The notes beneath the pieces are model-generated. The model was not told where the DNA came from. It ran no database searches and saw nothing but the letters and a program-made list of their open reading frames with translations. A stretch of 64,000 bases of DNA from Chitinophagaceae bacterium (GTDB taxonomy: Bacteria; Bacteroidota; Bacteroidia; Cytophagales; Cytophagaceae). The position numbers and the translations under genes are program-made. This document shows, in pieces, positions 33,891-44,211 of this stretch. Position 1 is the first letter of the stretch. Every line of letters starts with the position of its first letter. The stretch is taken from positions 1 through 64,000 of the forward strand of contig JAQBNU010000004.1 in assembly GCA_028288365.1 (NCBI GenBank), given 5' to 3'.

Positions 33891-36551
33891 ATGGAAGAAA
33901 AGCAGACCCCAACCGAAAGAGCTCGTTTAACGGAACATTATACTGGTCAGAAAAATTGGTTGAAGTGGGGGCCATATGTATCCGAACGTCAGTGGGGAAC
34001 CGTGCGTGAAGATTACAGTGCGGATGGATCGGTCTGGGATTATTTTGTGCACGATCATGCCAGAAGCCGCAGTTACCGCTGGGGAGAAGACGGTATTGCC
34101 GGCATCAGCAACAACCATCAGGAGTTGTGTTTTGCCTGGGCTTTTTGGAACGGTAACGACCCGATTTTAAAAGAACGATTGTTTGGTCTCAACGGCAAGG
34201 AAGGCAATCATGGCGAAGACGTTAAAGAATTATACTATTACCTGGACAATACACCGACGCATTCGTACATGAAAATGTTGTATAAGTATCCGCACGGTGC
34301 ATTCCCTTACGATGACTTAGTAGCTACCAATGCTGCGCGGTCAAAAGAAGAACCTGAATATGAATTGCTGGACACCGGCATTTTTAAAGAAAATAAATAC
34401 TTCGACATTTTTATAGAATATGCGAAAGCCTCAGAAGAAGATTTTCTCATTAAACTGACAGTACATAATAGAGCTTCGCAAGCGGCAGCTCTGGATGTAT
34501 TGCCCACGCTGTGGTTTAGAAACCGATGGGATTTTGGGTTGGTAGATAGTAAACCGTCTATTTCTTTGGTAGAAGAAAATTCCACTTGTCAGTCTATACA
34601 TGCTGCGCATCAGCGATTGGGGGAATATTATTTATATTTTCAAACGGCCGATCAATTGTTGTTTACGGAAAATGAAACCAACAAAGAAAAATTATTCAAC
34701 TCTCCTAACAAATCTGTTTTTGTAAAAGATTCTTTTCATGATGCCGTAGTGAAAAACAATTACAGTTTGTTCAGCGGAAAAAAGGAAGGAACAAAATGTT
34801 CACCACTCTATCAAATGACCATTGAAGGCGGAGCAAGTAAAGAAATTATTTTACGCTTTACCAATCACAAGCTGGATGATCCATTGGGAGAGGAGTTTCA
34901 CTCGGTATTCGAAAACAGAGTGAAAGAAGCCGATCAGTTTTATGCAGCGCTTCATGGGCAAGTGTTATCGGACGATCTGAAAAATATACAGCGACAAGCC
35001 TTTGCGGGCATGTTATGGAACAAACAATACTACAACCTGGATGTGGAACGCTGGCTCAATGGAGATCCTGGTTTGCCTCCACCACCGGAAAGCAGAAAGA
35101 CAGGACGGAACCACAGTTGGCAATACCTGAACAATGCCGACATCATCAGCATGCCAGACAAATGGGAGTATCCCTGGTATGCCTCATGGGACCTGGCTTT
35201 TCACTGTGTAACGTTTGCCAGATTGGATGCAGAGTTTGCCAAGAACCAACTCATCATGATTTTCAGAGAGTGGTACATGAATCCCAACGGACAGATCCCT
35301 GCTTATGAATGGGCGTTCAGTGATGTCAATCCTCCCGTTCATGCCTGGGCAGCATTGAAAGTCTATGCGATCGATAAGTTGCATACAGGTAAAGGCGATA
35401 TCACGTTTTTGAAAAAAATGTTTCACAAGCTGTTGTTGAATTTTACCTGGTGGGTGAATCGCAAAGACGAAGAAGGGAACAATCTTTTCGAAGGAGGTTT
35501 TTTGGGATTGGATAACATAGGAGTCTTTGACCGCAGCAAGCAACTGACAAAGGACGGTATTTTGTCGCAAGTGGACGGCACATGCTGGATGGGCATGTTC
35601 GCCTTGAACATGCTGGAGATTGCCATGGTGATTACAGAAGAAGATCCTTCATACGAAGATGTATGCACGAAGTTTTTCGAACACTTCGTTTACATTGCAG
35701 AGTCCTTGAATCAGTACGGTGTAGACAAGGCAGGATTGTGGAACGAACAGGACGGAATTTTTTACGACAAGCTCACGCGTAGTGATGGTAAATCGTTTGA
35801 AGTAAAAGTAAAATCATTGGTAGGTCTGACTTCCTTGTTTGCTACTTCTTATATTCCATTTGACAAAATGGATAAGTTTAAAAATTTCCGAAGAAATATC
35901 GAATGGTTTTACAATTTCAGGAAAGACAACCATAAATATTTGCCTTACGAAGAACACAAGGAAAATCATCATGTGTTGTTGTCGATTGTCAATCAGGAAC
36001 GTTTTGCACGCATGTTGAAACTGATGTTGTCAGAAAGTGAGTTCTTGTCGGGTTCTGGCATTCGTTCCGTTTCACGTTATCACAAAGACAACAATTATGA
36101 ATTGGATATTGACGGTCAGAAATTTCCTATGTCTTATGAACCAGGGGAATCGACAACGACCATGTTTGGCGGTAACTCCAACTGGCGTGGACCGGTATGG
36201 ATGCCGGTTAATTATTTATTGATAGAGTCGCTGTACAAGTATTACGATTATTACCAGGATAATTTTAAAGTAGAATACCCCACAGGATCGGGTGCCTTTT
36301 TAAATTTAAAACAAGTAGCGGAAGAACTTTCCAAACGTTTGATTGGTATTTTTCAAAAAGACGAAAAAGGAATTCGCAAAGTACACGGAGAATATGCTGT
36401 GTATGCTACTGACGAACATTTCAAGGATCTCATTTTATTCTATGAATATTTTCACGGAGAAAATGGGAGAGGCATTGGAGCGAGTCACCAGACCGGCTGG
36501 ACGGGAGTAGTAGCGGATATGATACATCAGGTGTATAGTAGTGGACACTGA
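33891..36551 (+). CDS. GH63/MGH1-type glucosidase
   Basis: An 886-residue cytosolic enzyme (no signal peptide) of the large GH63-related family, (alpha/alpha)6-barrel glycosidases that act on alpha-glucosides and related glycosides. Recognisable stretches are the N-terminal NWLKWGPYVSERQWGTVREDYSADGSVWDYF, the core WEYPWYASWDLAFHCVTFA...QIPAYEWAFSDVNPPVHAW (about 425-485), and the C-terminal SNWRGPVWMPVNYLLIESL. Substrate is unknown; alpha-glucosides or glucosylglycerate-type solutes are possible. It is convergent with the outer-membrane barrel gene (8 bases apart). Confidence 0.85.
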   Translation: MEEKQTPTERARLTEHYTGQKNWLKWGPYVSERQWGTVREDYSADGSVWDYFVHDHARSRSYRWGEDGIAGISNNHQELCFAWAFWNGNDPILKERLFGLNGKEGNHGEDVKELYYYLDNTPTHSYMKMLYKYPHGAFPYDDLVATNAARSKEEPEYELLDTGIFKENKYFDIFIEYAKASEEDFLIKLTVHNRASQAAALDVLPTLWFRNRWDFGLVDSKPSISLVEENSTCQSIHAAHQRLGEYYLYFQTADQLLFTENETNKEKLFNSPNKSVFVKDSFHDAVVKNNYSLFSGKKEGTKCSPLYQMTIEGGASKEIILRFTNHKLDDPLGEEFHSVFENRVKEADQFYAALHGQVLSDDLKNIQRQAFAGMLWNKQYYNLDVERWLNGDPGLPPPPESRKTGRNHSWQYLNNADIISMPDKWEYPWYASWDLAFHCVTFARLDAEFAKNQLIMIFREWYMNPNGQIPAYEWAFSDVNPPVHAWAALKVYAIDKLHTGKGDITFLKKMFHKLLLNFTWWVNRKDEEGNNLFEGGFLGLDNIGVFDRSKQLTKDGILSQVDGTCWMGMFALNMLEIAMVITEEDPSYEDVCTKFFEHFVYIAESLNQYGVDKAGLWNEQDGIFYDKLTRSDGKSFEVKVKSLVGLTSLFATSYIPFDKMDKFKNFRRNIEWFYNFRKDNHKYLPYEEHKENHHVLLSIVNQERFARMLKLMLSESEFLSGSGIRSVSRYHKDNNYELDIDGQKFPMSYEPGESTTTMFGGNSNWRGPVWMPVNYLLIESLYKYYDYYQDNFKVEYPTGSGAFLNLKQVAEELSKRLIGIFQKDEKGIRKVHGEYAVYATDEHFKDLILFYEYFHGENGRGIGASHQTGWTGVVADMIHQVYSSGH

Positions 36552-36559
36552 TCACTATA

Positions 36560-37714
36560 TCAAAATGCTTCCGCCAAATAAATATACAATCCTTGGTTAC
36601 CCGGCGTACCCCAGGCATAGTCAAGACGGATGTTGATGTTTTCTTTGCGATTGACTTTCAATCGAATTCCTCCGCCGTAAGAATATTTGGGTAGTTCTCC
36701 GAATAAATTTGCTAAGTTATTATTGACATCACCGGCAGAAACAAAAGCCGTCATACCGATGCGCCAAAACAAATGCCTTCGGTATTCTGCTTGTATCGAC
36801 AAATAATCTTTATCTCTGTAACGTCCTTTGTAATAACCTCTCATGTCGGCGTCGCTCCCTGTAATGGCCAACATGTTGAAGGGTGCATCACCGGTTACAA
36901 AATTTCCAACCAATTGAAACGCTAAAATATTTTTACTGTCCAATTTGATGAAGTGTCGGGCATCCAGTTCGTAGCGCGTAAATGTATGATCGCTTAAGGT
37001 GAACGGACCAAATTTTGGATTAAAAAAACCAATGTACGTCCCGGTAGACGTGGTCAGTACATTGTCCCGGGAATCCCATATCAATGCTAGTCCCAGACCG
37101 TTAGAGAAACTTCCGTTATACCCTGTCACTTTTGTATTTCCCAAATTGTTGGTTCCGTCTAAATACTCTATGTTGTACATGCTGAACAGACGGTACTTAA
37201 GACCCGCATATAAATGTCGATTGATTTTTCTTACAAAAGTAAGATCTGCAAAAATACGTTTGCTGTTGTAGCCATTTAAAGAATCGCTGCTGCTTTTGTT
37301 TCCGATGCCCCAATACTTATCTGGGTAACTTTCATAACCAACCAATCCTTTCAAAATATAATGATGACCAAGGTATAGAAACATGTCGTTCTCTATAATA
37401 GTTTGATGGTTTTGTGTATAGGTAAAATCTGTTTCGGTATAAGAAAAAGCAAGCGACGTATCTTTACTCAGTCGTGTTGTCATTAATAGCGCTCCGCCCG
37501 CCAGAAAATGAGTTTCAGGAAGGTAGCCGGCATAAGGCAAAGGCAACAATTTTGTTTTTTTATGTTCGCCAGGCAATTGATTCAAGGCCGTTGAATCGAG
37601 TTCCGGTTGCGCGAGGGCAAGCTGTGAAGCAAAAAGAATAAAAATGTACAAGAGTAAACCGAAGACGGGTGTACCAAAAAACTTCTTCGATGTGTGGACT
37701 TGTATGCTGTGCAT
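36560..37714 (-). CDS. Outer-membrane barrel, bacterial surface antigen (D15/Omp85-like) domain
   Basis: A 384-residue protein with a signal peptide (hydrophobic core FGLLLYIFILFASQLALAQ) and repeated amphipathic beta-strands ending in the aromatic/YLAEAF C-terminus expected for outer-membrane insertion. The pattern (GLGLALIWDSRDNVLTTSTGTYIGFFNP, YELDARHFIKL, DADMRGYYKGRYRDKDYLSIQAEYRRHLF, YSYGGGIRLKVNRKENINIRLDYAWG) is that of the surface-antigen/BamA barrel family without POTRA domains. The RGYY.GRYRDK segment matches the VRGF-type loop of Omp85 proteins. Function unknown. Confidence 0.85.
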   Translation of the reverse strand: MHSIQVHTSKKFFGTPVFGLLLYIFILFASQLALAQPELDSTALNQLPGEHKKTKLLPLPYAGYLPETHFLAGGALLMTTRLSKDTSLAFSYTETDFTYTQNHQTIIENDMFLYLGHHYILKGLVGYESYPDKYWGIGNKSSSDSLNGYNSKRIFADLTFVRKINRHLYAGLKYRLFSMYNIEYLDGTNNLGNTKVTGYNGSFSNGLGLALIWDSRDNVLTTSTGTYIGFFNPKFGPFTLSDHTFTRYELDARHFIKLDSKNILAFQLVGNFVTGDAPFNMLAITGSDADMRGYYKGRYRDKDYLSIQAEYRRHLFWRIGMTAFVSAGDVNNNLANLFGELPKYSYGGGIRLKVNRKENINIRLDYAWGTPGNQGLYIYLAEAF

Positions 37715-37733
37715 TGGTTGAGGTACGACTCTA

Positions 37734-37741
37734 CAAAACTA
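37734..37741 (-). promoter_or_regulatory. Promoter -7 box (TAGTTTTG) of the surface-antigen gene
   Basis: On the minus strand TAGTTTTG matches TAnnTTTG, 19 bases before the start codon. Confidence 0.55.
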
Positions 37742-37831
37742 AACCCTTTGCAGAGTTATACAAAGGGTTTAGTCGAGATGTTTACGCTTTATGCAGATGA
37801 ATCGAATGATGCAATCTTATTACGGTTTCAT

Positions 37832-38845
37832 TTAAGTAAGATTGTTTAGGACAAGTTTGTTTAGAAAACTTTTATTCGCTTCGCAAAATCCGGTACTGAT
37901 CAATTGTTTGTTCAGTTCATCGAGCAGGTAATTGCGTGTATCTGCACTGGCGTCAGTCATGTTGGAATATTTTTCTTCTTCGATATTGACGTTCAATCGC
38001 AGGTACTGACCGTCTTCCAGCAATTCTGAAATTTCATAATCGGTAGACTGGCTTACGCCTTTCATCATGATGTCGGTGATGCGTGTGATCCATTGCAACT
38101 GACCCCAGCTGGCGGCTTCTTTTTCTGTGATGGAACCGGTATAAGATCCTGTACCTAATGATAAGATGACTATGTCTTTTTGTGAAAGACCCGAGCGATT
38201 GTAAAAAGGACAATCGGCATAGCGCAGGATCTCTGCGGTAGCAGCCATGGCCGGATCGTTGATATACACACCACCGTCAATGGCGGTGACGGATGCTTTT
38301 TTGTGTACAAAAGAATAAGCAGGTAAGAAAGTTGGTGCAGCAGAGGTTGCTCTGCAAACATCGTAGATACGCGCGTTGGCTGTTTCATCTTCTGAGGCTT
38401 CGCTGGTTTTGAAGAAGAGAGGTTTGTTCGCCTGCAAATCATAAGAAGCAATGACTAAAGGCAACAGAGAATCTTTGATGCGTTCTTCGGTGATGTATTC
38501 TTTCAATACTTTTTCTAATCCTTTGCCGTCAAATTCAGGATTCCAAAGTGTAGTAGCTGTTCTTAAAAACTTGTGAAACCCGGAACGAATAGGGAAGATA
38601 GTGTCTGCTTTGCCCGTGTACATGTCTATGAGATCATCTGTTGTATAACGAGGCTTCGTTGGATCTTCTTTGCTGCGCAGCGTCAAGCAAGAAGCGATCA
38701 AGCCTCCGGTAGAAGTGCCGGCCATCATGTCAAACAATTCATGCACACGCTTGCCGGTGTATTTTTCAATTTCCTGTAACATGCGCAACGGAAGGATACC
38801 GCGTAGGCCGCCACCGTCGATGCTTAGTATTCTGTAGGGTTTCAT
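37832..38845 (-). CDS. Patatin-like phospholipase
   Basis: A 337-residue cytosolic patatin-type acyl hydrolase. The oxyanion loop SIDGGGLRGILPL (8-20), nucleophile Ser45 in AGTSTGG, and the catalytic Asp190 in AIDGGVYINDP are all intact, so it should be an active Ser-Asp dyad lipase on phospholipids. Similar enzymes serve in lipid turnover or as effectors of antiviral systems (CapV of CBASS), but no nucleotidyltransferase or other defence gene lies nearby, so I see no reason to claim a defence role. Stands alone between the surface antigen and the sensor kinase. Confidence 0.88.
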   Translation of the reverse strand: MKPYRILSIDGGGLRGILPLRMLQEIEKYTGKRVHELFDMMAGTSTGGLIASCLTLRSKEDPTKPRYTTDDLIDMYTGKADTIFPIRSGFHKFLRTATTLWNPEFDGKGLEKVLKEYITEERIKDSLLPLVIASYDLQANKPLFFKTSEASEDETANARIYDVCRATSAAPTFLPAYSFVHKKASVTAIDGGVYINDPAMAATAEILRYADCPFYNRSGLSQKDIVILSLGTGSYTGSITEKEAASWGQLQWITRITDIMMKGVSQSTDYEISELLEDGQYLRLNVNIEEEKYSNMTDASADTRNYLLDELNKQLISTGFCEANKSFLNKLVLNNLT

Positions 38846-38908
38846 AAAAATAGTAGTTTTGTAAAAGTTAAATAAAACGAATTAAAAATAATCATTTGTT
38901 AAGATAAC

Positions 38909-41149
38909 TCATTCCCCCAAATAAGGAATCCACAACTTCACTTCCGTACCCATCGCTTTCCCCTTTTCATCTTTCAAATCAGTAATCACAATTTTATATT
39001 CTCCTTTCAGCGTATGCTTCATGAGTTCTAGTCGGTCTTTGGTCAACTCCATAGCCAGCGAACGGTGCGTGGTGTTGAGCTTTTGGCGGTTCATAGCAGA
39101 GGCTTCTCTTCCTATGCCATTGTCTCTTATTGTACATTCAATGCATTGATCGCTTTTGGTGAAGGAAATAGAGACATGCCCTTTTTCTTGTAGATGTACC
39201 ACACCATGCAAAATAGCATTTTCAATATAAGGTTGTGTGATCATCGGAGGAATAGTGATGAAATCATCTTCGAGTGATTCGTCCACTTGGATGTCGTAAT
39301 CGAATTTATTAGAGAAACGCAGTTGTTCAAGTTCGAGGTACACATGTAGAATTTTAATTTCTTCCTGAATGGGAATGAACTGGTGGCGGGAACTTTCCAA
39401 AATGTGTCGGATCAATTTTGAAAATTTGGCGAGGTAACGCGCCGCCGAGCTATTGTCATGCGAAGTGATGTAGTATTGTATAGAATTCAGCGCATTGAAA
39501 ATGAAATGCGGATTCATCTGCGCACGCAAGAAGCGCTGTTCGATCTCTGTATTCTTACGGCGTAGTTTTTCTTTCACCGCTTTTTGTGAAAGTTTGTAAC
39601 GGTTAAACAATAAGAAGGTAAGTACAGCTCCCGCGATCAATGCAAGGAACAAGAGGTACTGCACGAGTCGTTGGTTGCGCAGGGAAATTTCTTTTTGATT
39701 GATCTCTAATTGCTTGATCAGATTTTGTTGGTGCAGAGCTGCCATCTTCGTTTGCTTCTCCCGGTTTTCGATGGCGATGTTTTCTTTTAGCGACAACAAT
39801 TCCTGGTCGCGTGATTTTCTGATCAGTGTTTGTTCAACCAAATGCAAACGGTCAATTTCTTTTTCTTGTTGCAGTTGCAGTTGTTTCGCGCGTATTTCAT
39901 TCAGTTCGTTGTGCCGCTGAATCAATTCAATTTCAGCTGCTTTGTTGCGGCTCTCCAGCTGTACTTGTGTCAGTTCGGCCTGTTGCAATTCATTTTCGGA
40001 TAAAAGTGTTTGTATACGATTCTCCAATTTTTCTGCTTCTCTTAAACGGCTGACCAATTCCTGTTCTTCCAGTTTATTGCGTTGTAGGATGGTGTCTTTG
40101 ACCGCCACGTACTTGCGGTAAGATTGCAGTGCGCTTTCATTGTCTTTTTGCAAATCATACGCCTGCCATAAAATGCGGTAACTGATTTCCATCAAATCGA
40201 ATAGTTTTTTATTCGATGCAATCTGTTCTGCCATTTCTGCAAAGGCAATCGCCTCGTTGTATTCTTTGAGGAATAAATAATTGGACGCGATGTAATTGTA
40301 GGTACGCGCAATTTCTTCGGGGTTGTTTTGCTTTTGATTAACAACAAGCGCTTTGGTAAAAAAATCATTGGCCTTGAGATAATCGCCTTCTGCCTGGTAT
40401 GCGATGCCGAGGTTGATGAGTATGATGGCCAAATTATTTTTGGAAGAAGAAGCAGGATAGCAAGTGTAAGCCCGGAGAAAATAAACGAGCGCTTCAGCAT
40501 TGCGATTCAGTTTTTTCAACGTTGCTCCCAGGTTATTGTAAGCGTTTGCGATGTCTGCGGAATCTTTTAGTGCCAACTGAAATTCCAACACTTTCTTTTC
40601 GTAGGTAATGGCTTCGTTGTATTGTCCTGTTTTTTTTAAAATCTCTGCGAGGTGATTGGCGATCGTGAGTTTTTCCTTTTCACTCAATACCTCGTCCCAC
40701 TTTTTATAAATGGCTTCGTAAATGCTTTGTGCTTTGCTGTAACTTCCTAACAAGCGATTGGCATCTGCATTTTTTAACGCAATCGTTCGTTGGTCTTTTG
40801 CGCTCAGGTATTGCGCATACAAAGGATCAGAAGCACGTCCGTAGTAGTCGACAGCTTTTTCATACACACCCCATTGAAAGTATACATCACCAATTTCGGA
40901 CAATACATAAGCAAGACTTGAAAAATCTTCGTGTTCCTCGTATTGACGTTTGAGTTGAAATAACGTATTGATGTATTGGGGATAATGTTTTTGTGTTTTG
41001 TATTGATCGGCTTGAAAACGAAGCGCTTTGATTTGCTGTACTTTATTCGTCAGACTGTCGTTCACCGTATGCTGGCCATGAGCTGCAGTAAAAAAAATAA
41101 AATAAAAAAAAAGAAGCGTACACTTCTTCCATTGGCGTGCTTTATGCAT
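38909..41149 (-). CDS. TPR sensor histidine kinase, LytS/YehU type
   Basis: A 746-residue membrane sensor. It has a signal peptide, a periplasmic array of TPR repeats (about 60-380), a long coiled coil (about 380-490), a membrane segment (YLLFLALIAGAVLTFLLFNRY) and a cytosolic kinase core of the His_kinase type (RFLRAQMNPHFIFNALNSIQYYITS, His in NPHF) with the HATPase lobe (ITQPYIENAILHGVV and IRDNGIGRE). It overlaps the upstream response regulator by 8 bases and is the second gene of that pair. Ligand unknown. Confidence 0.92.
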   Translation of the reverse strand: MHKARQWKKCTLLFFYFIFFTAAHGQHTVNDSLTNKVQQIKALRFQADQYKTQKHYPQYINTLFQLKRQYEEHEDFSSLAYVLSEIGDVYFQWGVYEKAVDYYGRASDPLYAQYLSAKDQRTIALKNADANRLLGSYSKAQSIYEAIYKKWDEVLSEKEKLTIANHLAEILKKTGQYNEAITYEKKVLEFQLALKDSADIANAYNNLGATLKKLNRNAEALVYFLRAYTCYPASSSKNNLAIILINLGIAYQAEGDYLKANDFFTKALVVNQKQNNPEEIARTYNYIASNYLFLKEYNEAIAFAEMAEQIASNKKLFDLMEISYRILWQAYDLQKDNESALQSYRKYVAVKDTILQRNKLEEQELVSRLREAEKLENRIQTLLSENELQQAELTQVQLESRNKAAEIELIQRHNELNEIRAKQLQLQQEKEIDRLHLVEQTLIRKSRDQELLSLKENIAIENREKQTKMAALHQQNLIKQLEINQKEISLRNQRLVQYLLFLALIAGAVLTFLLFNRYKLSQKAVKEKLRRKNTEIEQRFLRAQMNPHFIFNALNSIQYYITSHDNSSAARYLAKFSKLIRHILESSRHQFIPIQEEIKILHVYLELEQLRFSNKFDYDIQVDESLEDDFITIPPMITQPYIENAILHGVVHLQEKGHVSISFTKSDQCIECTIRDNGIGREASAMNRQKLNTTHRSLAMELTKDRLELMKHTLKGEYKIVITDLKDEKGKAMGTEVKLWIPYLGE

Positions 41150-41876
41150 GTTTGGAAAGGGACATCAATTCTAAAAAAGTTTCTTTGCGTCGTCGAGCAA
41201 CTTCCAACACCGATCCATCGGTCATCTCTACGCAACTTGTTTTGACGTTGAAACCCTTTACGTATTTCAAATGAATGAGGTGCGATTTGTGGATGCGAAA
41301 AAATTGGCTGGAAGGTAAAATCTCTTCGTATTCTTTCAACGGTTTAGAAGCAAGCACATGTGTGTTCTTAAAAAGAAAAGAAGTGTAATTGCTTTTTGCT
41401 TCGCAGCGAATCAATTCTTCCAAACGAAAATATTGCAAACCATCGTGCAACTGAAGCCCGATCATTTGCAAACTGCTGCGATTGGCCAATGCCGCTTGTT
41501 GTTGTTTACTATGATCTTCACGGTTGAGTTTTAATAATTTTATTTCCAACTCTATCAATTGATCCGGATCGATGGGCTTCAATAAATAATCGACAGCACT
41601 GAAGCGAAATGCTTTTACCGCATATTCATCGTAAGCGGTGGTGAAAATAATTTTCATGGAGGTTTCACCCAATTGTTCGAGCAAATCAAAACCAGTTCCG
41701 TCTTTCATGCGGATGTCGAGAAAAATGACATCGACCGGTTTTTCTTTCAACAGCGCCAGTCCCTCCGCTACACCCTCTGCTTCTGCTACCACTTCCAGGT
41801 GTGTACAAAACATTTTCAACGACGAACGCAATGCATTCCTGCTGGATATTTCGTCGTCGATGATAATGGCTTGCAT
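41142..41876 (-). CDS. LytTR-family response regulator
   Basis: A 244-residue regulator with an N-terminal receiver domain (phospho-acceptor Asp in DVIFLDIRMKDGTGFDLL; TTAYDEYAVKAFRFSAVDYLLKPID) and a C-terminal LytTR DNA-binding domain (FRLEELIRCEAKSNYTSFLF ... FFRIHKSHLIHLKYVKGFNVKTSCVEMTDGSVLEVARRRK). It is the first gene of the pair with the sensor kinase and is divergent from the TonB-dependent receptor across about 220 bases, so that receptor may be its target (inference). Confidence 0.93.
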   Translation of the reverse strand: MQAIIIDDEISSRNALRSSLKMFCTHLEVVAEAEGVAEGLALLKEKPVDVIFLDIRMKDGTGFDLLEQLGETSMKIIFTTAYDEYAVKAFRFSAVDYLLKPIDPDQLIELEIKLLKLNREDHSKQQQAALANRSSLQMIGLQLHDGLQYFRLEELIRCEAKSNYTSFLFKNTHVLASKPLKEYEEILPSSQFFRIHKSHLIHLKYVKGFNVKTSCVEMTDGSVLEVARRRKETFLELMSLSKHA

Positions 41877-42096
41877 AAAGAAAATAGAATAAAGGAGTTT
41901 ATATTTTATATAATATTAATCAGAATGTATCTTCAGATTAGGAATCTCGTGGTGTTTTTTACTAAACTTGCAGGTTGAATAGGTAAGTTTAATAAACAGA
42001 GACAGTAAAAGCAATAAATGTACGTACTGTTTCTTTTTAAATACTTCCAGCTAGTTTTTGGGGAAATAACAAAGCTTCGTTGTTGCGAAGTCAATC

Positions 42097-44211
42097 ATGA
42101 ATTACAGATTTCTTTTTCTCTTTTGTTTGGTTTCTACTGTTGCGAGGACACAGAACACCGATTCGCTTACCTTTGAGAAGATCAAGGACAATGAAGCGGT
42201 CAGCTCCTTTGACCTACTGGCTGTGCCCGTTACAGAAGCGATCAATGCAAAAGTATCCGTAGCTTCCAAAGCAGAAGAGAAAAATACAGAAGCGCCAAAC
42301 TCTATTACCGTTTACAATTCCCGTGACATCAATCGTCTCGGTTATTACTCTCTGGAAGATCTGGCTTCTATAACTTCCGGATACAGCACCACGTATCAAT
42401 ACGGTGAAGCAGGTTTTGAAACGCGTGGTCAGGCAGCGGGAGGATTTAACAACAACAAACATTTGTTGCTCATCGATGGAATCCCTGTCAATTTTACAAG
42501 AAGTTACAAAGCACAAATCCAGGAAGAACTGCCTTTGTTGTTTGCACAACGAGTAGAGTTCCTGAAAGGCCCGGCTTCAGCGTTGTATGGCGTGTCAGCC
42601 TTTAGCGGAGTGGTGAATGTGGTTCCTAAAACCATCGAATCTACCAGCGACCATTTTGAAAATAAAATCTCCATGGGCAATCGCGACAACAACAAGCGTT
42701 GGATGTCCAATGCCATGCTGCGCAACAAGTGGGTAGACATACAATTGAGTACAGGCTATTATGAAAAAGATGCATCGGGTACATACTTAAGTAATCCGCA
42801 CCGCGAAGACTATCGTTATTGGGATCGCAACCAATCGATTTTTGCTTATTGGTCAGTGACGGTAAGAAAAGGAATATTGAAAGGATTGAAGCAAGGCATT
42901 ATCTACATGTACCGTAAAGGTGGATGGGGAGAAATGTTTTTGGGACCTTATAGTTCGCAGGTAGATCGTCTCGAATGGAACAACCTTACGCCTTACCTGC
43001 AATACAAAAGAAGTTTATCGAGAAGACTGGAATTGTTCTCTTACCTCAAGTTTAACAATTCTTCTGAAGAAGGCGCCTACATTCCCGACAACAGTCAGAA
43101 TACATTACCCAATCCATCGGGCTTGTCGGTGTACAAGAGCAATGTCATCGATGCAGAATTTTTGGGCGAGTTGCGTTACAAAATTTCAGAACGTTCGTCT
43201 GTGATTACCGGTATCAATTACGATTGGAGACAAGAGCAAGGAAGTCCGCATTCCTACGCTTACAACATCAAAGCCACCGGAGCATTGACCAATGCCTATG
43301 TGTATCCGTTGTCTACGGATTTTACTTCCCCTTCTGTGGGCTTCAATACCGTATCGGGTTATTTGCAGTACAAAACAGAAATTAATTTTTTAAAGGGACT
43401 TATCATCACAACCGGTTTGCGGCAAGACATGGGGATCAATAAATTGTATACCTATTCGCACTTGTCACCGAGAGTGGCTTTGGTACAACGCATCAACAAC
43501 CATTTGAATTTAAAATTGATGACCGGAAGAGCGCTGAGGGCGCCGGGTATAAAGGAGACCGGGCAAAATTCACAATACATCAACGAGATTGGTCAGAATG
43601 GATTTGTAGACAGAGGATTTTTCTCTCTGAAAGCAGAGTCGATACAAACGTACGAAGCTGCATTGGTGCAGACCTATAAAAATGTATACTTGTCACTCGC
43701 CGTATTTCACAATGAAACCACAGATGAAATCATCAGTGCAGATTTTTATTATACCAAAGATACCAGTACCATCAAGGGTTCCTGGTTTACCAATCGTCCG
43801 GGTGTGATCAAAGCACAGGGATTTGAATTCGATTTGAAAACACAAATCGGAAAACAATGGATCATTTTTTACAACAGCGCCTTCTCTCAATCAAAAGATC
43901 AGGCCGGTAGTCAATTGCCATCCATTCCTGGTTTCAAAAATAATGTTGGAATGACATTCACCTATTCACCGCAGCATCCTTATTCTATTACGCTCGTAGG
44001 AAAGTACATGTCTGACTTTTCCGATAAAAGTGACGGCACGCCTTACGCTCCTATTTTTATTGGAGACATAAATATGCTGTTTCCTCTGGTCTCCAATCTC
44101 AGTGCGGAATTTCAGGTACGCAATGTTTCAAATACGACATTGCCTCTTCCGTCATCTGGTGTGCCGGGACCTGGCCGTAGTTTTTTAATTACCATGGCGA
44201 TGAAATTTTAA
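42097..44211 (+). CDS. TonB-dependent outer-membrane receptor
   Basis: A 704-residue outer-membrane receptor. After the signal peptide (MNYRFLFLFCLVSTVART) comes a plug domain (APNSITVYNSRDINRLGYYSLEDLASITSGY...LLIDGIPVNF...RVEFLKGPASALYGVSAFSGVVNVVPK) and a 22-strand-type barrel ending in Phe (LITMAMKF). It lacks the N-terminal carboxypeptidase-like domain and no SusD partner is present, so it is more like siderophore, vitamin or metal receptors than a polysaccharide SusC. Substrate unknown. Confidence 0.92.
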   Translation: MNYRFLFLFCLVSTVARTQNTDSLTFEKIKDNEAVSSFDLLAVPVTEAINAKVSVASKAEEKNTEAPNSITVYNSRDINRLGYYSLEDLASITSGYSTTYQYGEAGFETRGQAAGGFNNNKHLLLIDGIPVNFTRSYKAQIQEELPLLFAQRVEFLKGPASALYGVSAFSGVVNVVPKTIESTSDHFENKISMGNRDNNKRWMSNAMLRNKWVDIQLSTGYYEKDASGTYLSNPHREDYRYWDRNQSIFAYWSVTVRKGILKGLKQGIIYMYRKGGWGEMFLGPYSSQVDRLEWNNLTPYLQYKRSLSRRLELFSYLKFNNSSEEGAYIPDNSQNTLPNPSGLSVYKSNVIDAEFLGELRYKISERSSVITGINYDWRQEQGSPHSYAYNIKATGALTNAYVYPLSTDFTSPSVGFNTVSGYLQYKTEINFLKGLIITTGLRQDMGINKLYTYSHLSPRVALVQRINNHLNLKLMTGRALRAPGIKETGQNSQYINEIGQNGFVDRGFFSLKAESIQTYEAALVQTYKNVYLSLAVFHNETTDEIISADFYYTKDTSTIKGSWFTNRPGVIKAQGFEFDLKTQIGKQWIIFYNSAFSQSKDQAGSQLPSIPGFKNNVGMTFTYSPQHPYSITLVGKYMSDFSDKSDGTPYAPIFIGDINMLFPLVSNLSAEFQVRNVSNTTLPLPSSGVPGPGRSFLITMAMKF

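Noticed and set aside
36560-37714. Barrel gene as BamA or TamA
   Set aside because: It has no POTRA domains and only about 360 mature residues; it is a stand-alone surface-antigen barrel.
37832-38845. Patatin as an effector of an antiviral (CBASS-like) system
   Set aside because: No cyclic-nucleotide synthase, Cap2/Cap3, NTPase or other defence gene lies within 10 kb; a stand-alone lipase is the simpler reading.
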